Origin: Pycnococcus provasolii
Taxonomy: Eukaryota; Chlorophyta; Pseudoscourfieldiophyceae; Pseudoscourfieldiales; Pycnococcaceae
Assembly: GCA_938743325.2 (NCBI GenBank)
Contig: OW568896.1
Span: 1 to 64,000, forward strand
DNA: 64,000 nt
Direction: 5' to 3'
Shown one piece after another: positions 1-9,400 of this stretch (its first letter is position 1; each line of letters opens with the position of its first letter). Under the pieces are notes generated by a model. The model saw nothing but the letters and a program-made list of their open reading frames with translations, was not told the origin of the DNA and did no database searches. Both the position numbers and the translations under genes were made by a program.

Positions 1-50
1 CCAAAACAAAGAGGCAGAGCCAATTCAGATGATGCGAGCAAATCACCACA
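1..50. other. Non-telomeric 50-bp leader before the telomere-type array
   Basis: Fifty bases of unique-looking, non-repetitive sequence precede the CCCTAA array. A true chromosome end would begin with the repeat. This could be a contig-end chimera, or the array could be interstitial and the chromosome continue leftward. Nothing coding is visible. Confidence 0.5.
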
Positions 51-268
51 CTAACCCTAACCCTAACCCTAACCCTAACCCTAACCCTAACCCTAACCCT
101 AACCCTAACCCTAACCCTAACCCTAACCCTAACCCTAACCCTAACCCTAACCCTAACCCTAACCCTAACCCTAACCCTAACCCTAACCCTAACCCTAACC
201 CTAACCCTAACCCTAACCCTAACCCTAACCCTAACCCTAACCCTAACCCTAACCCTAACCCTAACCCT
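51..268 (+). repeat. Telomere-type (CCCTAA)n array, about 36 copies
   Basis: A perfect hexamer CCCTAA is repeated for about 218 bp, the orientation expected at the left end of a chromosome (TTAGGG toward the end). The TTAGGG type occurs in animals, fungi, many stramenopiles and haptophytes and some green algae; land plants mostly use TTTAGGG. Open frames through it (Asn-Pro or Gly-Leu repeats) are artefacts. Confidence 0.95.
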
Positions 269-345
269 AGATCTAGGGTTATAACTAGGGTTATCACTAG
301 GGTTATATTTAGGGTTTCGACTAGGGTTATAAATAGGGTTACGGG
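269..345 (-). repeat. Degenerate AGGGTT repeats, inverted relative to the main array
   Basis: Directly after the perfect array come six AGGGTT cores separated by variable AT-rich spacers, in the opposite orientation. The junction forms a short palindrome around CCTAGATCTAGG. It looks like decayed telomere sequence in inverted orientation, from an end-to-end fusion, fold-back or inversion. A related stretch occurs near 41953. Confidence 0.75.
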
Positions 346-391
346 TCTCCTCCTCCCTCCTTCTTTCGCCATTGCGAAGGGAGGGAAGGGG

Positions 392-470
392 AGTAAAGCT
401 TCCCCGGGGAAGGAAAAGTTAGCGGTATCCCCTATCCATAGGAGAGAACAGTAAAGCTTCCCCGGGGAAG
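392..470 (+). repeat. Direct repeat of a 21-bp unit containing the palindrome CTTCCCCGGGGAAG
   Basis: The 21-bp unit AGTAAAGCTTCCCCGGGGAA(G) occurs at 392-412 and 450-470. The core occurs again in inverted orientation at 1091-1109. The 14-bp core CTTCCCCGGGGAAG is a perfect palindrome. Function is unknown; it could be a protein-binding site or the end of a small element. Confidence 0.6.
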
Positions 471-500
471 AAAGGTACCCGGTAGGCTCGGGAGTTTTGG

Positions 501-848
501 TTGGGGGCGTTCCGTCCGACGGGAGTTTTGGTCGATGCCAGCCGATGGCCGCTTCGCCCCCCGCCGGTGGATACGAGAGTCAAAACGCAGCTAAAGGTGG
601 ACGACATCACCGGTGCGATCACGCATCCGTCGACAGGTGCATGGTTGGGCAGCATGGTGGAGCCAGTCGTTCCAAAAAATCCATTTGAGATTTACGCGAA
701 TGATGTCGACACGATTATTGCAAGCTCAGCTCAGCCATATCAGGCACCTCCCGTGTGGGGTGCGACGCCAAGCTACGCTGGCGGTGGGCGGAGCGTTGGC
801 GGCGGCCGTGGTCACAGTGGACATGCGCAAGCTCGTCAGCGTCGGTGA
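501..848 (+). CDS. Possible 3' fragment of an unrecognised gene
   Basis: An open frame of 115 codons in subtelomeric DNA. From about residue 25 it reads like ordinary protein (mixed composition around DDITGAITHPSTGAW and PFEIYANDVD), then it becomes Gly/Arg-rich and stops. Its first part overlaps sequence resembling the dispersed GGTCGG repeat, so the start is not trustworthy. Another plus frame holds a short hydrophobic stretch near 775-830. I do not recognise a family. It may be a truncated gene or chance. Confidence 0.2.
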   Translation: MGAFRPTGVLVDASRWPLRPPPVDTRVKTQLKVDDITGAITHPSTGAWLGSMVEPVVPKNPFEIYANDVDTIIASSAQPYQAPPVWGATPSYAGGGRSVGGGRGHSGHAQARQRR

Positions 849-1205
849 CGTGCAACGGAGTATAATTTTGGTTCTTTTTGGTTGCGACAACAATGTGTGA
901 TGTCTTCTCTTTCTCTTTGTGTGCGTGCGTGTGTGTGTGTGTGTGCATATGTCAAGTAAATATTTTATTGCTTTAACAATCAGTAGCACTGCCTCTCGGA
1001 ACGCCGTCGCAGCAGAACTGTACCGACCGTAAAGTGTGTGTTCTCGTGTCGTGTTCATCGCCTTGGGCATGTCCTATTCCGGTAACATTCCTTCCCCGGG
1101 GAAGCTTTTCTCTCCCAAAACAACAACGGGGAACCACTCTACTCCTGTCGGCTCGGACCTACCGGTTAAGGTTAAGGTTAGGGTGATTGTACCAAGGGGA
1201 AATAA
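849..1205. other. Subtelomeric spacer with a (GT)n microsatellite
   Basis: No gene is seen. It contains a GT-rich run at about 921-945, the inverted copy of the CTTCCCCGGGGAAG palindrome (1091-1109), and GGTTAAGGTTAAGG telomere-like steps near 1164-1180 that lead into the 88-bp satellite. Confidence 0.6.
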
Positions 1206-1770
1206 CCCTAACCTTGGAACCCCCAATCCCAAACCCCCAATCACAAACCCCCAATCTTTAACCCTAAGTATAACCCTAACCCTAATCAAAAAACCCTAAC
1301 CTTGGAACCCCCAATCCCAAACCCCCAATCACAAACCCCCAATCTTTAACCCTAAGTATAACCCTAACCCTAATCAAAAAACCCTAACCTTGGAACCCCC
1401 AATCACAAACCCCCAATCACAAACCCCCAATCTTTAACCCTAAGTATAACCCTAACCCTAATCAAAAAACCCTAACCTTGGAACCCCCAATCACAAACCC
1501 CCAATCACAAACCCCCAATCTTTAACCCTAAGTATAACCCTAACCCTAATCAAAAAACCCTAACCTTGGAACCCCCCCAATCCCAAACCCCCAATCACAA
1601 ACCCCCAATCTTTAACCCTAAGTATAACCCTAACCCTAATCAAAAAACCCTAACCTTGGAACCCCCAATCCCAAACCCCCAATCGTAAACCCCCATCAAA
1701 AAACCCTAACCTTGGAACCCCCAAATCACAAACCCCCAATCACAAACCCCCAATCTTTAACCCTAAGTAT
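1206..1770 (+). repeat. 88-bp telomere-like satellite, seven units
   Basis: Units begin with CCCTAACCTTGGAACCCCC at about 1206, 1294, 1382, 1470, 1558, 1648 and 1704. The period is 88 bp, once 90 and once shortened to 56. Each unit carries CCCCCAATC blocks and a CCCTAAGTATAACCCTAACCCTAA segment, so the satellite itself contains telomere-like hexamers. This is typical telomere-associated sequence. No coding is supported. Confidence 0.9.
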
Positions 1771-2235
1771 TCTGAAACCCCTTGGGGTGGAAGCTCTTGC
1801 ATCTCCTAATTATTTGCTAAGTCGGAGCTACAGGTCGGGGGAGGGGCGCCTCATAACGGAGATTTTGGTCGGAGGACGAGGCGCCTCATAACGGAGATTT
1901 TGGTCGGAGGAGGGGCGCCTCATAACGGAGATTTTGGTCGAAGAAAGAATGGAACATCCCCCCTTTTTTTGAACGCCCTTGGGCAATTGACAGATGGATG
2001 GGGACACCTTGGTCGGTGGCTACAGGTCGGTGGAGGGGGCGCTTCATGGGGAGTTTGAAAAATTGCGGGATTGTTCGGGGCCAGAGGTCGGGCAACCTTT
2101 TTCTCCATCGGCAACCTTTTTTTGATCGGGGCTCCAGGTCGGAGGGAAGTGGGCAAATTTTGTTGGTCGGCGCCAAGGTCGGGAGGCATTGCCGCTCATC
2201 GCGCCTTTGTTGCGAGGGTCTCCAAGTCGGACGGA
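1771..2235 (-). repeat. Dispersed GGTCGG-rich repeat, single copy, inverted relative to 28661-30367
   Basis: Read on the minus strand this stretch matches the 28.7-30.4 kb repeat block almost base for base: the TTAGGAGATGCAAGAGCTTCC end piece, the GGCGCC/ATAACGGAGATTTTGGTCG modules, and the part that includes CGCTCATCGCGCC. It lacks the tandem expansion seen there. Identity stops at about 2235, just before the unrecognised gene at 2296. On the plus strand GGTCGG or a close variant recurs every few tens of bases. No transposase or RT is visible. Confidence 0.85.
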
Positions 2236-2295
2236 TCGCCGCCGCATCTGCAACGCAACCAACGCAACCAACACCCTTGTAGATACTCAAGAAAG

Positions 2296-3015
2296 ATGCC
2301 GCGAGAAGGTTACACTCTCTTAATTCGCGATGGAATCTCGGAAAAGCTAGACTTTTCAAAACTAGCGAGCATCATGTGCATCACGCTTCACGCCGCTTCC
2401 AATGAAACTTTTAAAAGAGAACTTGGTGGCTTGTCAAGTACCGAGCTAGGTCTTGATAGTGTTTTTGTCCTAAAAAATAATCCGAGTTTTGAAGATGTGT
2501 TTGGCTTTCTTCTACAGTGTGCGTTTATCATCAATGTGAACCACAAAGTGTACAAAGGTGGAACGAAGCAACACGGCCACCTTGATTACCGTTGGTGGGA
2601 ATTAGTGTGCCGTTCGACGTCGAATATGCCGGAAGATTTCGACGCGTCGAAGGCGAGAAAGTCGACGATGACATGCGATGGTAAGAGACGACAAGAAGAT
2701 GTCACGGGACAGTTCACACCGCAAGGCCTCTTCTTCGCCCTTGCTCAAGCGTTGGGTGTGACCACAGAAACCCTATGCACGCGCTATAAACCACCATTTG
2801 GTCGGACGTACGACGAGAATACTGGTTTCACTACCAAGGTACCTTATAACATCGGGGCACTAAACGTGACTGACCAAGTAGGCAACGAGCATCACATTCA
2901 ATTTTTCTGCACCTTGCGGTCGACTAAGGCATTTCTAGGAAAGCTCGTGGGAAATGTGACTCAACACGACAATTGCTGTCGTTACTTACACATACCTTTC
3001 GCGCACACCGCCTGA
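2296..3015 (+). CDS. Unrecognised subtelomeric protein, 239 aa
   Basis: The frame is open further upstream to 2071, but that part is the dispersed repeat; protein-like composition begins after 2235, so the ATG at 2296 (MPREGYTLLIRDG) is the likeliest start. The product is soluble-looking, with no signal peptide, no clear transmembrane segment and no motif I can name. It has a hydrophobic central block (residues about 55-85, including FGFLLQCAFIINVNHKVYKG) and a basic stretch near residue 130. The TGA is followed directly by GTAAGC, which resembles a splice donor, so further exons are possible. It lies between two satellites, as fast-evolving subtelomeric families do. Function unknown. Confidence 0.5.
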   Translation: MPREGYTLLIRDGISEKLDFSKLASIMCITLHAASNETFKRELGGLSSTELGLDSVFVLKNNPSFEDVFGFLLQCAFIINVNHKVYKGGTKQHGHLDYRWWELVCRSTSNMPEDFDASKARKSTMTCDGKRRQEDVTGQFTPQGLFFALAQALGVTTETLCTRYKPPFGRTYDENTGFTTKVPYNIGALNVTDQVGNEHHIQFFCTLRSTKAFLGKLVGNVTQHDNCCRYLHIPFAHTA

Positions 3016-3617
3016 GTAAGCGGCGCACACCCTTTGCGTGCACACCTCTAGGCACCCTGACGCAGCATACACACACGCACACGCAAACACACGCGTAGCA
3101 CTCTCTAGCACACCACAACACACACACTTTACACGCACTTGACACATGCGACCATAAACACATACATGCGCAGCAAACACACACAAACACATAAAACCAT
3201 TATACCACCCAGCGCTCAGCCGCTCACACACACGAAGTCGTCGGTCAAGTCAGTCAAGGACAAGCGAGCGTACGGGTAAGCACGCTCACCGCGCAAGCAG
3301 CAAGGCATGTAAGAGCATTATGGTGGCAAACCACACGCGACAACAAAGCACTCACGCTGGCTAGGTTGGCGGCAGAAGAGTATATCACACGCACGGACGC
3401 GCAAACACAAGAAAACAAACACTCCCGGCATATGCTAATAACGCGACACTTACGCAGACATGCATATGTACGCACACGTACGCGGACGTATACCTGGGCA
3501 TTTACGCCGTCACGCCGGAAAGGGAAGGCGTCGCGACGCGTCACGTGACGCGTCACGCGTCAAGTAAACGAGACGCCGTCACGTGTTGCGCCCAGGTATA
3601 CGCTGAAGAAAGAATAT
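3016..3617. other. AC-rich subtelomeric spacer without a supported gene
   Basis: The stretch is dominated by CACACA-type and ACACGC-type low-complexity runs (3060-3250). Several short open frames on both strands are Cys/Val- or Thr/His-rich translations of these repeats and are not credible genes. Confidence 0.6.
3487..3602. repeat. Nested inverted repeat: 20-bp perfect palindrome inside 13-bp symmetric arms
   Basis: A perfect palindrome GACGCGTCACGTGACGCGTC occupies 3535-3554. Outer arms CGTATACCTGGGC (3487-3499) and GCCCAGGTATACG (3590-3602) are exact reverse complements centred on the same point (3544.5). The intervening flanks do not pair. It could extrude as a cruciform or mark a fold-back. 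Confidence 0.7.
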
Positions 3618-3814
3618 TAAGCACGTACCACAGAGAGCACGCGCGTATCGCAAAGCACACCATAACAAACTCACAAGCAGGTACATGCATACACCACAGC
3701 ACACGCACGCACAAGCATATTTAGCACGTACCACAGAAAGCACGCGCGTATCGCAAAGCACACCATAACAAACTCACAAGCAGGTACATGCATACACCAC
3801 AACATCCACGCACA
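3618..3814 (+). repeat. Tandem duplication of about 103 bp before the 192-bp satellite
   Basis: GCACGTACCACAGA begins at 3621 and again at 3724, with near-identical sequence for about 90 bp (ending in CATGCATACACCACA). The second copy runs straight into the first 192-bp satellite unit. Confidence 0.8.
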
Positions 3815-6310
3815 CGGTGGTTTTTCACAAGACTTTTTGCGTCAAAGGGGCTGTGGCGCGTTACCGGCGGCACAACTACGCACGTCGGCGCGTCACATTC
3901 TCCGGGCAATGGTGTTGCCCTGAGCCTGTGACGTCCACGCACAAGGTACCGTACGCGACACAGCCGTGCGGGCGTGCAAACGAGCTCATACCCCGAGAAA
4001 TCTATGGCATGGTTTTTTGCAAGACGTTTTGCGTCAAAGGGGCTGTGGCGCGTTACCGGCGGCACAACTACGCACGTCGGCGCGTCACATTCTCCGGGCA
4101 ATGGTGTTGCCCTGAGCCTGTGACGTCGACGCACAAGGTACCGTACGCGACAAAGCCGTGCGGGCGTGCAAACGAGCTCATACCCCGAGAAATCTATCGT
4201 ATGGTTTTTTGCAAGACTTTTTGCGTCAAAGGGGCTGCGGCGCGTTATCGGCGGCACAACTACGCACGTCTGCGCGTCACATTCTCCGGGCAATGGTGTT
4301 GCCCTGAGCCTGTGACGTCCACGCACACGGTACCGTACGCGACACAGCCGTGCGGGCGTGCAAACGAGCTCAGACCCCGAGAAATCTATGGCATGGTTTT
4401 TTGCAAGACTTTTTGCGTCAAAGGGGCTGTGGCGCGTTTCCGGCGGCACAACTACGCACGTCGGCGCGTCACATTCTCCGGGCAATGGTGTTGCCCTGAG
4501 CCTGTGACGTCCACGCACAAGGTACCGTACGCGACAAAGCCGTGCGGGCGTGCAAACGAGCTCAGACCCCGAGAAATCTATCGTATGGTTTTTTGCAAGA
4601 CTTTTTGCGTCAAAGGGGCTGCGGCGCGTTACCGGCGGCACAACTACGCACGTCGGCGCGTCACATTCTCCGGGCAATGGTGTTGCCCTGAGCCTGTGAC
4701 GTCCACGCACACGGTACCGCATGCTCCGTGGTGGTACTGAAGTGATAATACGCTCAGACCCCGAGAAATCTATGGCATGGTTTTTTGCAAGACGTTTTGC
4801 GTCAAAGGGGCTGTGGCGCGTTACCGGCGGCACAACTACGCACGTGTGCGCGTCACAATCTCCGGGCAATGGTGTTGCCCTGAGCCTGTGACGTCCACGC
4901 ACACGGTACCGCACGCGACACAGCCGTGCGGGCGTGCAAACGAGCTCAGACCCCGAGAAATCTATGGCATGTTTTTTTGCAAGACTTTTTGCGTCAAAGG
5001 GGCTGCGGCGCGTTACCGGCGGCACAACTACGCACGTGTGCGCGTCATAACCTCCGGGCAATGGTGTTTCCCGGAGCCTGTGACGTCCACGCACACGGTA
5101 CCGTACGCGACAAAGCCGTGCGGGCGTGCAAACGAGCTCAGACCCCGAGAAATCTATCGTATGGTTTTTTGCAAGACGTTTTGCGTCAAAGGGGCTGCGG
5201 CGCGTTACCGGCGGCACAACTACGCACGTGTGCGCGTCATAACCTCCGGGCAATGGTGTTTCCCGGAGCCTGTGACGTCCACGCACACGGTACCGTACGC
5301 GACAAAGCCGTGCGGGCGTGCAAACGAGCTCAGACCCCGAGAAATCTATGGCAATTTTTTGCAAGACTTTTTGCGTCAAAGGGGCTGCGGCGCGTTACCG
5401 GCGGCACAACTACGCACGTGTGCGCGTCACAACTTTCGGGCAATGGTGTTGCCCGGAGCCTGTGACGTCCACGCACACGGTACCGTACGCGACACAGCCG
5501 TGCGGGCGTGCAAACGAGCTCAGACCCCGAGAAATCTGTGGCATGGTTTTTTGCAAGACGTTTTGCGTCAAAGGGGCTGCGGCGCGTTACCGGCGGCACA
5601 ACTACGCACGTGTGCGCGTCACAATCTCCGGGCAATGGTGTTGCCCTGAGCCTGTGACGTCCACGCACACGGTACCGCACGCGACACAGCCGTGCGGGCG
5701 TGCAAACGAGCTCAGACCCCGAGAAATCTGTGGCATGCATGGTTTTTTGCAAGACGTTTTGCGTCAAAGGGGCTGTGGCGCGTTACCGGCGGCACAACTA
5801 CGCACGTGTGCGCGTCACAATCTCCGGGCAATGGTGTTGCCCTGAGCCTGTGACGTCCACGCACACGGTACCGCACGCGACACAGCCGTGCGGGCGTGCA
5901 AACGAGCTCAGACCCCGAGAAATCTATCGTATGGTTTTTTGCAAGACTTTTTGCGTAAAAGGGGCTGCGGCGCGTTATCGGCGGCACAACTACGCACGTC
6001 GGCGCGTCACAATCTCCGGGCAATGGTGTTGCCCTGAGCCTGTGACGTCCACGCACAAGGTACCGTACGCGACACCGCCGTGCGGGCGTGCAAACGAGCT
6101 CAGACCCCGAGAAATCTGTGGCATGGTTTTTTGCAAGACGTTTTGCGTCAAAGGGGCTACGGCGCGTTACCGGCGGCACAACTACGCACGTCTGCGCGTC
6201 ACAACTTTCGGGCAATTGTGTTTCGGTGTTTCCCGGAGCATGTGACGTCCACGAGTGCACGATCCCGTACGCGGCACAGCCTTGCGGGCGTGCTAAAGAG
6301 CTGAGAGACC
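3815..6310 (+). repeat. 192-bp subtelomeric satellite, about 13 units
   Basis: Units marked by TTTTTTGCAAGAC(G/T)TTTTGCGTC recur near 3820, 4010, 4203, 4395, 4588, 4780, 4972, 5165, 5357, 5548, 5743, 5935 and 6127. Most are 192 bp (64 codons), so long frames stay open on both strands (over 300 codons plus, 552 codons minus). Copies differ at positions that would mostly change the amino acid (Val/Ala, Arg/Val, Phe/Ile, Ile/Arg), so there is no sign of selection on protein. One unit near 4730 is partly replaced and the last is degenerate. I treat it as satellite DNA. Confidence 0.9.
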
Positions 6311-6467
6311 TTGACAACCTTCTCCGCAACCAAAACTTTCGCAAGAACTCCCGGGTCAAGCAGTCAAGCAAGGGTGTACATATGTACGCTATCAGAGAAA
6401 GAAAGGGCCCAATAATGGCGAAACTGTTTATCTTGATGATTACGACTTCTTCGTTTTACCTAAACTC

Positions 6468-9400
6468 TTAACGCATCTGGGCGTTATCCACGCTATCCAC
6501 GATGTCCACGATATCCACGCTGCTGCTTTCTTCAAGAGTCATCCCCGCCGGCATGGTCTCCGCAGCTGCTATAGGATTATCCTTCATATATTCGTCAACA
6601 CCACCGATTTCCGTACTCGGTCGACCTAGTAGTGCCCTCTCGAAGAAAGCTCGCCCCACCTCCAGGAAAGGAAGTGCGGCGACAGACGAACTCAAGAATA
6701 TAAGCGTCGCCGTGTACACGGCTTCGTCCGCATCTCCTTGTGTTTCGGCGTTGTTCTGTAGAAGCAAGCCAGCAAACAGAACCACGAAAAGCAGCACATT
6801 CGCGTGAAAGTTCGCCTGGTCCACGGCGTTGTCCACGAACGGTCTCAGGTGCTGGCTGTAGAACGCCATCGAAAGACACACCAGCAAACCCACCACGAGC
6901 TGCGATATGCCTCCCGGATCGACAAACACAAGCAAGCCTGTCAGAACCAGCTTGCGCGCGAGATCGACGAGCTCAAAGAACCACGCACTGCTGTGATACG
7001 AGGCGAAGATGAAACCGCCCTGGGCCACAGCGCGACCCTCCGCATCCGCCGCCGCCAGATTACACTCGCTCCATGACACCTCGCCCACCTCGAACGTGGC
7101 GACGCTCACCTGTGTCAGCTTTGCCAGCTGATCACCACCACCCTTGGATGAACGTTTTGCCGCTTCAACATCTGTGGCAGCAACAGCCTCCACGTGATTG
7201 AGCACTGCGGGCACAAGCCCAGACTGTGCAAGTACGCTTCGCACGTTTGATGCAGTGCAGGCCCCGAGCTCCGCCACTTTGTCATCGCCGTCAGCGATTG
7301 GCGCGCAGAATTTCTCCACCGCCACCAGCAAAGCGGCATCCTCGCGCTTCTCGCGCGCGAGTCGAGGCACGTCCAGGCGCCACAGCGTCCACGCAAAGTA
7401 CGCGGGGATACCCACCACGTACAGCACAATCCCCAACGTAGACAACAAAATCATCTCTGCGTGCTCGCCGCCTCGCCAGCACACCACCGTCACGTTCGAT
7501 GCAAGATACTCCCGCCCGGCGGCTGGCACGCACGAGAACGTACCGAGCATCGCAGCCGCTTGCATCGGGTAGATGAGGAAGAGAATGCGCAGGAGAAGGT
7601 CGCTGCACCTTGCCGAGAACGTACGGCGGTCGTCGTCGCTCGCGATTCCGCCGCGCGTCCCGATAAACCAACTGATCGCCACGAACCCGATCGGAGCTAG
7701 CGGCCAGAGCACGGTGAACAGCAAGCCATTCAAAGAACTCACATCGCGGAAGACGCAGCCTACGCCAGGCATCGTGAGCAGTTGCACGCTCAGCGTGGAG
7801 AGCACGCCCATGAAAGACCGGAAGGCGTCCGGCCACGGAACGTCGAACGTGCTCTCGTACGAGACGAGACACTGGTAGAACGTAATGGCCACCTTCAAAA
7901 ACAAACCTGCACGTTTCCACGTCGTCTTCGAACGGTCCGCAGCGTCATCGATGCCAAGATGCCTCGCGGCTTCTTCAGGCTTTTCATCCTTCTCCGCGTC
8001 CTTTGATCGGGAGGAATTACGATTCACAGATAGCGATAGCAGCTTTTCGACGCGGCGGAAGCGATGCCGCCACGTCGCCCAGACCAGCGCCAGTGCCAAG
8101 CACAGGACACCAATGAGCAGACCAATCATGACGAGAGCACCCCCGCCGCTGTCTGTCGCGGCGCACAGCTCACAGCCAGGTCCACCTTGACGAGCGCCAC
8201 CCTCGACGCACTCGCCACACAGCACGCCCGTGTGCCGTTCGCGGCACACCACGCCAGTCGGAGACGGGTTCGTGGCGTTGTCCGCAAGACACTCCCCTCT
8301 CGCGCATCGCCAAAACTCCAGCGACGTGGCATTCTCACGCCACCATCCCGCTTCCGGAAGGAGCAGGCTCCCGCCCGGGCAGATGGCATGCTCGGGACAC
8401 GCGATGCATTCGAGACCATCACGGTTGTACTGTCCCGGCGGGCACGGCACGCACTCGTTGTCCACGGGATCGTACTTCTTTCCGGGCTCGCACAGGCACG
8501 TGGTGCTCGATGCTGAGGCGACGTAGCAAGCTTGGCGGGCGTCCGAGCTATTCTGGCCGTCGACGGTGAGAATCGCGGGGAATACGCCGCGGGCGGTGGC
8601 GAAAGCAGGGTCCGAGACGGTGCAGTTTAAGCTGATGTGGCTGACCGTATCCGTGTCGTTGGGTTCAACGCAGTCGAACGGGCCAAGCATCAGGCGGCGC
8701 TTCGAGCGAACGCCGCCAAAATCAGAGCCCGTGATGGTGAAGGTCGTAGTCGGTGAATTTGCACTCACGTCAATGAAGGCGGGTTCGATGCTGATGATGG
8801 CTGGTGGAAGGTAGCTAAAACGATTCATCGGATCCGACGCCACGCCGTAGGACGTGACGACGATCGGCTTTGACGCGCCCGTGCCCGCCGGGGCGGAGGA
8901 ACACAGAGCGATTGTGCCGTCGACCAATTGGCTTGGTGTGCACGCTTCGCCGCCGAGTGTGATGTTCAAAGATGTCATGTCAACGAAGCCCTTTCCGCTG
9001 ACAAGGTGCACGGTGGATCCGGTGGTGGATGTCGTCACTGGCGTGATGCTCGTGATCGTAGGGCGCACGCTCGGGACGCACCCAGCCCCCGTGGGCGTGG
9101 ATGTCATGTAAGATCCACAGTTCACTAGGAGGTTCTTCCCTTCGAAGTTGACGACGAGGATGTCGTCGTCGCCGTCGCCCTCAAGGTCGAACACCACCGC
9201 GCCGAAGCTTCGATCGGTCCTCGCCACGGCATCGCCCGTCGTCACGGCCGTCAGCACACCGCCGCCGTCATTGCGGAGAAGCTCGTTCTTCTCACCGTCA
9301 TTGAGGACGAGGATGTCGTCGTCGCCGTCGCCCTCCAGGTCGAACACCACCGCGCCCAAGCTGTTAACCATCACCTTCTCGCAGAAGCACCATCCCCCAA

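Noticed and set aside
29-454. Long frames through the telomere array (Asn-Pro and Leu-Gly repeats)
   Set aside because: They are translations of the CCCTAA hexamer and have no protein character beyond it.
3721-5379. 552-codon minus-strand frame in the satellite as a repeat protein gene
   Set aside because: The frame is open because the unit is 192 bp; unit-to-unit changes mostly alter amino acids, so selection on protein is not supported.
3815-6310. Possible CRISPR array
   Set aside because: Units are contiguous near-identical 192-bp direct repeats without unique spacers, and the genome is eukaryotic.
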